This document shows, piece after piece, positions 1 to 9,100 of a stretch of DNA of 19,424 bases; position 1 is the first letter of the stretch; each line of letters starts with the position of its first letter. The notes under the pieces are model-generated. The model saw only the letters and a program-made list of their open reading frames with translations. It had not been told where the DNA came from and did no database searches. Source of the stretch: Temnopleurus reevesii (lineage: Eukaryota > Echinodermata > Echinoidea > Temnopleuroida > Temnopleuridae). Made by a program: the position numbers and the translations under genes. The DNA lies in the NCBI GenBank assembly GCA_036244855.1, contig BQKZ01004145.1, positions 1 through 19,424 on the forward strand, given 5' to 3'.

Positions 1-137
1 GCCCTGGAGAAGCAGGATAAGTTCATTGACCTTCTGAGAGGTCAAGGGTCGAGTGTGATGGTCACTCCGCTTGACCAGCTGCTGATGGGCATCAATCCGC
101 GCTCCGGACGCGCTGACCACCTCTGTCATATCGCCAA
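1..137 (+). CDS. NUP205: NUP205 exon 1 of window (5' partial)
   Basis: Read in frame 1, this encodes 45 residues plus two bases, including DKFIDLLRG and TPLDQLLMGINPRSGRADH. It aligns with human NUP205 around its MDLLRES and LEQLLQGINPRTKKAD segments. It ends at the donor AA|GTAAGC (138) in phase 2. Read-through would hit TAA at once, which supports the splice. The acceptor lies outside the window. Confidence 0.92.
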
Positions 138-3100
138 GTAAGCTTGAAACGTCTGGAACAAAATTGTGTACACCTTTAATTACTTTTTTTGACAAATCTT
201 AGAAATATCTAGCATATGCCTGATAACAAACAAAATGTTGTTACTACCATAAGATTGCGCGAAATAAGATTTAACGGTCAAATTCGACGAATTGTTTAAT
301 ATTTACCGAAACTATATTTAGGCTTTCTGAAAAATGTAACTATTCTGAAAGTGGTAGAATTACAAAAGTAATCCCTAACTTTATTTAGGCTAATGCTTCT
401 ACTTTCAATGCCCTAGAGTGAAAGTGCAAATAATAGGTGTATGTTGTTATACAGAGAAGTAGAATTCAATGGGTTTCTGCCCAAGCCTGCCCGAGCAGTT
501 GTAATGTTCTTTGCAGAATGGTGAAATCTATCATCAGCTGACCAGAGATTATGTACACTGTACTCTCTCCTTATTTGTTGCTCTCTGAGGAGTTTGAATG
601 TCTTGTTTATTATAAAAAATTTGTGGGTTTTTTTTTGCCTTCCAGATTTGTGGGTTTCAACAGGTCATTGCATAAGCATGCCCTAGCAGCAGTCAAGGTT
701 CTGTACAGAATGGTCGAGTTTTCATATGTTTGGTCAGAGACTAGTAAATCTTGCTTGCTATCTTCTTATTTATTGCTCCTTTTAGACTTTGACTGAATTT
801 TGACTTTAAATTCATGTGTGTTAGCTCTAGGTTTGTAGGATTCAATGGGTCATTGCCCAAACATGCCCTAGCAGCAGTTAAGGTTCTATACAGAATGGTC
901 AATTCCTCCAACGTCCAGCCAGAGATAGTAAATCTTGTGTGCTATCTCCTTTTTGTTACTTTTTTTGTTTGAGTGCCTAATTTGTAACTTAAAATTGTTT
1001 GTGTTGCCTTACAGAATTCAATGGGTCATTGCTTAAGCATGCCCTAGCATCGGTCAAGGCTCTATATACAGAATGGTGAAATCCCACCCAAGATTTCCAA
1101 CGAGCTTGTTTGCTTTTTTTTTTTTTTTTTTTTTAGTTTGAATATCTTGTTATAACTGTAAGTTTGTGTCTGTTTCCTTCCAGATTTGTGGGATTCAACG
1201 GGTCATTGCCCAAGCATGCCCTAGCAGCGGTCAAGGTTCAATACAGAATGGTCAAGTCTTCCAATGTCCGGCCAGAGATAGTAAATCTAGTTTGCTCTCT
1301 CCTTTTTATTTTGCTTGAGTGCCCTTGAAACTTTAGATTTGTGTGTGTTGCCTTTCAGATTTGTGGGATTCAATGGGTCATTGCCCAAGCATGCCCTAGC
1401 AGCAGTCAAGGTTCTGTACAGAATGGTCAAGTCTTCCAACGTCCAGCCAGAGATTATAAACTTCATTCACTTGTCCTTGTTTATTGCTCTCTGAGGAGTT
1501 TGAATGTCTTGGTTATTACTTCAATTTTTTTGTTACTTTGCAGGTTTGTTGGATTCAACGGGTCATTGCCCAAACATGCCCTAGCAGCGGTCAAGGTTCT
1601 GTACAGAATGGTCAAGTCTTCCAACGTCCAGCCTGAGATCGTGAACCTCTTCTCAATCAATAAGGTTTGTACAATGAAAAAAGAAGCAGGGACTCTTGGT
1701 TGGTTAGTTAATTTTCTGAAAGAATGAAACAGGCTTTAGAGTACTCAAACTTTCAGGGAATACTAAATGTTAAACTTGACTTCTATTGGATTTATCAAAA
1801 TGAAATTTGAGTGAGGATTCAGGAAGTTTCATGAGAATTATTCATGAAATGACATGTCCTTTTTAGACACCTTTTCCTGGAAATCCTTTTTTTCATGTAA
1901 TTTCTGAAAAACAAGTTTTAAATGATTGTCAGATTTTTATTAGAGGGAGGGGGGGGGGGGTGGCCAAACCCTACATGGCACTGCTGTTTGATAGAAAGAA
2001 AAAAATAGTTGTTTCATAACAAAACCCCCAGTTCCTCTTTGGCCATTGGATACAAGTTGAATAAATTTCTTCCTTGTATCATCAAATTTGTGTTCAATAA
2101 TTTGTTCTCTTTACCACCCAAGAGATTCTTTCAAATATATTATCTGATTTCTCTTTCAGGATGATTCCGGTCGTATCCTTCATGGTTTTGTTGAGTGCCT
2201 TGAGGTGGAGGATTTGGAGGTGCCGGAGAGAGAAACATTCCAAGATGATGCAGAAGGTAATATTTGTTGAAGTTTTTGAAGTTAAAACCATTAATTAAAA
2301 TATAAAAATGTAATTTTGTAAAACAAAGAAAAATTAATGTTTTCCTTTGTCATGACACAAAGAAATGTGTACCTAATAATGTAAAAGTGAAATGTTTGTA
2401 TATTACCATGAATTATGAGGGTCCTAATATTTTAGAACACATTTATTATTTAGAAGTAACACAAAACATGTACCATTGTAAATCCAACTGCCCATTTTGG
2501 TATTGAATGTTATTAACTCAAGAGAACAAAACCCAAGATTTCATAAAGTTTGACAGATATCCCGTGTGCATCATAGTGAATGATTATGTTGAACACTTTC
2601 CATAAATCAGAGTGGTAAAAACTACATGCCTGTTGATAAAAATTAGTCCAAGCTCACATTTGCAGTACATTATATTTTGGTTTTATTTTACTGACATTAT
2701 GCTCTCATAACACTTACTACAGTCAAACTTGTCCTTGCAGCCACCTGTCTACAGTGTTTGATTGAATTGATGTCCTCCGATTGAATTTTTTTGTTATAGA
2801 ACATGAGACATGTGGCTTCCAAGAGTATATTTAACTATTTTCCTAATCTGATTTGTAGATGCAGACCATGAAGATATCACAAAGCTTCACAGCGAAACAC
2901 GCCTGTATGCCATGCGTCTTCTTCTCTACTCCCTGGCCCAGCCGGGACCAAACCTAGCCCACTTCCTCCTGGGCTATCACACCCGGAAACCTGTCAATAA
3001 AACTGAGCTCCAGGACCCTGGTAAGATCTGTAGTAGACAACCCTCACTATGAGCAGAAGGGAAGAAAGCCTGGGACAAAGGTAATAACCTCTATTCAAGC

Positions 3101-6100
3101 ACTAACAAAAGCTGGATGGACACAGAAGACATTTCAATCCTTATTCTGTGGAAAATGTTGAACAAGTTTCAAACCTGGGACTTTCTTTCGCAAAGATATT
3201 GCAAATGCTTGAATGAAGCTGTTTATTTTGTCCTGGGCCCGATTGCATAAAAAGTTGTGTTAAACGCAACTCTCAAAATTAAACGCAAGTATAAAATACG
3301 CACTTTTGATTGGTTGAAAATCGAGTTGCGTTAAATTTTCTGACTTGTGTTTAATCGCAACTCTTTATGCAATAGGGCCCTGGTCCTTGTCCGGTCTGTT
3401 CACAGTGCCTTTTGCCAAGATGCCAATCCTTTAAATAATTGTAATGTTTGAAATTTGGATGAGAATAAGAAATCTTTCAAATGAATGCATGCTTTTACTG
3501 GTGTTCAATCAGAGAGCATGATTGGTAATCTACCTAGTATGGTGTAAACAATGCAAAATCACTTGGTGTACTAGACAGATATCCAGGCATGGATATCTGT
3601 CTAGTACACCAAGTGATTTTTTTTCATTATTTATATTGCTTTTTCAATGGGAATTGTTGGTGACATTATTAGAGGCATAGAAAATGAATTTTAAATCCAG
3701 TTCATGCATTAATATGCAAAATAGACAAGGATTTATGAATATTGACTAAAAACACAATTTGCATTGATTTTGTACATAAAATCACGTTTTTAACTCATAT
3801 TTGGCTCGACGAATATTTTTCAAATGCGCGTGGCGTCGGTACCGCATACCCGGTCATCACGAAGTTGATGTCAAAAGTTGCGCGAGACTTGAAAGAAAAA
3901 AGTCAGAAAAAATTATGGCGCGAGCTTCTCGCGTTTCAGATTTATCGCGAAAATTGTCGAGGGGGGGGGCCCCCCCAATGGGATTAGGGTTAACAACTAT
4001 TGCCTTGTGACAATGGTCATGTAACAGTAGATTGCGGATTCGAATCCCTCTTGGGTGTTGTGATATATTTCACGCCATCGGGACATTCCATGATGTAGCA
4101 GATGTACTGAATTTGTATATTCTTCAACAGATTCAATTTTTGCTCAACCACTGAGCAGTTGTGGAGAAAAAGAATCATCTAAATTTTTTGGTACTAAAGA
4201 TTTTGAGTGAACTGCATTTTTAAATTTATTTTCAGTTGTGAAAAAAAAAACAGTGTCGGACTTTCTGTATAAAAAAAAGGCCATTTTTGCAAACTGATTT
4301 TATTATTTTCTTTATTAGGAGTACTAGGTTCTCCTCGCACCTGTCTCCACGCGGTAGTCTCCATCCTAGAGCGGGGCATCACATCCCACTCGGGCCCCTC
4401 TGCCATCCATGCCACACCCCAGCTTGCTGAACTAGCCTATGAACTTATCTACCGGCTATGTGCTAACAGAGAGACAAGTGCACCTACTATGCGCTATTTG
4501 AGGACCACACAAGATTTCTTCTATAAGCACCTGCGACATGCTCCGTTCACTAATAACCAAGGAGGTAAGTGCAACTGGCAGATTTTATTGAATTGCACAC
4601 AAGATCTTTGCACCATTCACAAGGGAAAAAAAAAGAAGGTGATTACGTTCTGATCATGAGCTCTTCAATAGACTCCTGCAAATAGGGAGACAAGTGCCCC
4701 CATGAGGCGCTATTTGAGGACCAATCAGGGACTTGTATAGATTTCTTCTGTAAGCATCTCAGACATGCACCCCTTCACTAATAAGCAGGGAGGTAAGTGC
4801 AAACAAGGGATTTTATTTTATTTTACCCAAGATCTTCTAGAAAGGCCCTTCTCAATGGGAAAAAGAAGGATATTAAATTCAAATCCTCTTCAGATTTACA
4901 TGCGGTACGGTATAATGTAAACTTTAGAATGGAACTAGTGGGCACGGCAAATCTGGGTCCCGTTACATAAAAGTTTGCGATTAATTGCCAATCTGATAGC
5001 GATTGATACAAATGGCAAGTCTATGCCAAAGTTTGCACTTGATCGTAGAAACAAATAGCGATTAAGCGCAAAAGGCCCTGGTGTCAAAAGTTGCACAACG
5101 CTTGAAAGAAAAAAGTCATGAAACAACGTGGTGATGCCTCTATGTTGTGTTATGTGAGGGGTTTGCCAGTCGTTTTATGACTAAGTTTTGGCTTTTTTTT
5201 TCTTTGCTACAATTCTCAGAAGACACAGAAGAACGTATCCTCCTCAATCAGCAGGCGTGGCTTCTCAAGGCTGTTGCCATAGAGCTGAGAATGACAGCTG
5301 TCAATCGTCAACGCTCACACAGCCAGCGTCTGGTCCGCCTCCTACTCGAAGACACGCCTTCTCTTGCCAATGATGATGGTATGTTCATTTTTCCAAAATA
5401 TTTTCTCTCCTATTCTATAGTTTCAGTGATATTCCAAGTTCACACCTTAAGTAATGTCAAATGTGCTTTTGAAAAAAAATATGAGAATAGCAATTTATTA
5501 AAAAATGATAAAAAGGAAGCAGTGAAAAGAGTAGAAAGAAGAAATTATAAAGAATAGAGAATTCATTATTGTCCTAGTTCACAGTAAATGCCAATATTTT
5601 AGCGTATGTAAATTAGCAAATGTATTTAATTTCAGACTTTTTTTACATTCATATTGGTAGGTTGTTATTTTTGCATTTTAAAAGATAGTTGTACACAAAT
5701 GTTTGGGTATTATATTGTGTGAACATTTTCTTAACGAATTAGCGATAATAAAATCCCAGCAAAAATTTCAGCTTCGCAGTATCCAGATACTATGTATCTT
5801 TTTTCACTGAGCAATTCTTTAGGTTTTTGTAAATAGATGCTTTAGTTGTAGTAATGGTTTATTTATTGAATCACAATTAAAATCATTTCTTGCAGCCAGA
5901 GGCTGATTTGCAAATGCATTTTCAAAAGATCATTTAAAATACAAATAATGCACACATAAGTAGAAATGCAATAAAGAATGGCGTACCAGATCTGTAACAA
6001 TGGCAGTGGTCAAGAAAACGATATGCAAATTTGGAATTTGTGATATGATTCCAAATAATTAAATATGTCATTTATGAAGCTTATATTCTGTGGCATATTT

Positions 6101-9100
6101 TTATTTTGATTTCAGCTGACCGATCAGGAGATGGCGACAGATTCGGTGAAGCAACGTTTGGCGAGGAGTTGATCACGAGTGCACTTGGATCCAGTATGGT
6201 GCAGTCACAGAATGAAGCAGGAGGGGCTGGTAAGAACTAATCTACTTGAATAATTGTAACCCTTATAAAGTGGGGTAGGGGTGGGAAAGGGGAGTGTCCA
6301 TATGTACAGCCAAACTGTGAGATATATGTGAATCTTTTTGTGAACCAATTTTGTGAACCAAAGATATAGATTGACTTTGTACTGAAGAGTATGTGTGTAA
6401 TAGCCGTTTTGCACTGAACAAAATATTTTTCTGTTACATGGGTATGGTTCCACAACTGAGCACGCAGGCTGGCATGACAAATTTGGTGTTGAATTTCATG
6501 TGATCACAATGAAAAAGTCATGAAACACTGCTTCTATTAAAAATGTTGGTGCATTTAACAATGGAATGGGGAGCAAGAAGGAAATCAAGAAAGTGAATTG
6601 TGATAGTTTAGGGGATGTTGCGACAGAACCGTACAAATATTTTTTATAGCATGATATGAATCATGTAATTTTATCACCTTTATTTTTTACTAGGTCTTCA
6701 GATGAGGCGTCGGATCCTCCAGCTGCTCGACTCGGTCGACTTCTCGCAAGCGTTCCCTGCCCCGCTCCGCTTGGACTCCTTCGAGCCCTCCGGCTTAGAG
6801 CAGACCATTCTTAACTGCAAGGAAAAGAACGAGTATGATGTGCTTCTGTGTAATCTTCGAGCTCTCCGGCGTTGAGTGGACCATACTGCTTGATATGAAT
6901 TATGTAATTATTATTTATGATCATCTTTATCTTGATTAGGCCTTCACATGAGACGCAGGATTCTCCAGTTGCTCGACTCGGTCGACTTCTTCCAAGCCTT
7001 CCCCGCACCCCTCCGCTTAGACTCCTTCGAGCCCGCTGGCGTGGAGCAAACCATACAGCTTGATATGAATTATGTAATCATTTTTATCTCCTCTATTTTT
7101 ACTAGGTCTTCAGATGAGACGCCGGATCCTCCAACTGCTTGACTCTGTTGACTTCTCACAAGCTCCCCCCCCCCTCCACCCTGACTCTTTCAATCCCTCC
7201 GGCGTGGAGCAGACCATTCTTAACTGCAAGGAAAAGAACAAGTATGGTGTGCTGCTGTGCAATCTTTGAGCCCTCTGGCATTGTATGGACCATTCAGCTC
7301 GATAAGAATTATGTAATTATTTTTATCACATTTTTGTTTACTAGGTCTTCAGATGAGGCGTCGGATCCTCCAGCTTCTTGACTCGGTCGACTTCTCGCAA
7401 GGCTTTCCCGCCCCTCTCCGCTTAGACTCCTTCGAGCCCTCCGGCGTAGAGCAGACCATTCTCAACTGCGAGGAGAAGAACGAGTATGGTGTGCTTCTGT
7501 GCAACCTTCGAGCCCTCCGGCGTTGAGCGGACCATACAGCTTGATATGAATTATGTAATTATTATTTATGATCATCTTTATCTTGATTAGGCCTTCACAT
7601 GAGACGCAGGATTCTCCAGTTGCTAGACTCGGTCGACTTCTTCCAAGCCTTCCCCGCACCCCTCCGCTTAGACTCCTTCGAGCCCGCTGGCGTGGAGCAA
7701 ACCATACAGCTTGATATGAATTATGTAATCATTTTTATCTCCTCTATTTTTACTAGGTCTTCAGATGAGACGCCGGATCCTTCAACTACTCGACTCAGTC
7801 GACTTCTCACAATCATTCCCCGCCCCCCTTCGCCTGGACTCCTTCGAGCCCTCCGGCGTAGAGCAGACCATTCTCAACTGCGAGGAAAAGAACGAGTATG
7901 GTGTGCTTCTGTGCAACCTTCGCCTCTTGCATCATATCCTGATGGACCAGCTGAATAGGCATGGGGCATCTGGGTCGGTCGTGGGTCAAAGGTCAAGAGT
8001 CGAGATGGTGAGTTTTGTTAGATTTTTTTTCTTTGCTGTTTAATAAGTTAATATTTTACATTGAATCTCTCCATTCGTATATAAGATTACAGTGATTCAA
8101 AGGGAAGATAATTTTTATGAGGAAAAACACCCTTCAAAAGAGATGTAAATTCAATACTTCAATAATTCAATCATTTAAGTGAAAAGAAAGTTATGCAATG
8201 TCTATTTTATGAATGATTAATTAGATATTAGTTCATCATTTAATTTTCAGAACAAGCAATGAAAAGTGGATAACTAGTTAAATTCTGTTAATATATTTGA
8301 GAACTTGTTAACCATGCTTTCATTTTCGCTGATTCTTCTCTATTTACAGGAAATTATGGAGATCCTGAAAACAGCCGTCTCACGGAACAGCGTAAGACGC
8401 GCCCTATCTGCCAAGCGACATGCCTTTGATGCCTGGCGTCAGGTTCTTGAAGTTCTCCTCACCTCTTTGCCTCAGGAGTCCCTTGCTCTTGAGGTGCGCC
8501 AGAGGGTCACTGTGGACATCCTACAGGAGTTACTCAGCAAGGTAAAAATATCTGTGAATGATAATTATATAGCGCAAGATTGGCATCTATATAGCGCGTA
8601 ATCAGGTGAATTGCTACATTATTTTAGCATCTCCTAAGTTCAAAGTGAAAAGTTACTGTGTAAACAAATATGTCTTTAGTTTGCGCTTCAACACTTCAAG
8701 AGAATTTGATGACCGAGGCTCATGTGATAGGCTGTTCCATGTCTTCGGTCCAAAGAAGTCAAAACTACGTTCACCTTTTTTAGAACAGACCCTAGGAATA
8801 TTCAAAATCGATGTCAATTCTCATGTCATCAAAATTTGTCACCCTTATCTTTTTTCAACCTATTTGTGTTTCTAGGTAAACCATGAAAACTCGGTAGCTG
8901 TGTTGTAATATTTGTGAGGTAGTTTAGCAGGCTATTTCATAAGACGGGTGCGGCATGAGAGAATGATCTCTCATCGTATGATTTTGTTGCACTTTTGGGT
9001 ACACTGAACATTGAGCTTCTTGCAGTGCTCCATCTCCGATTGCTCCCAATCTATATTAACTCTAATGTCATCAGAATTTGTCACCCTTATGATTTTCAAC

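Noticed and set aside
551..796. 81-residue open frame with ATG
   Set aside because: It only reads through the second exon-2 copy (646 onward) and its flanks. The similarity belongs to NUP205 exon 2, so it is not a separate gene.
462..1543. Regularly spaced repeats as a CRISPR-like array or satellite
   Set aside because: The repeated part is coding sequence of the neighbouring exon with splice acceptors, and the host is a eukaryote. Tandem exon duplication explains it fully.
1341..1727. 128-residue open frame
   Set aside because: It joins the sixth copy in a wrong frame to real exon 2 and then runs into the intron. It is not a gene of its own.
3742..4010. Overlapping 81- and 69-residue frames
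   Set aside because: They lie inside a dispersed repeat that recurs at 13365-13618 without the frame being kept.
4034..4060. tRNA B-box-like GATTCGAATCC, possible tRNA or tRNA-derived SINE
   Set aside because: I found no A-box at the proper distance, no paired acceptor stem and no clear T-arm. It may be a chance palindrome.
5147..5557. 136-residue frame as a standalone gene
   Set aside because: Its middle is NUP205 exon 6 (5220-5378). The rest is intron read-through on both sides.
6811..7659. Two near-identical 65-residue minus-strand frames (6811-7008 and 7462-7659)
   Set aside because: They are antisense shadows of the 651-base macro-repeat of exon 8. Their similarity comes from the DNA duplication.
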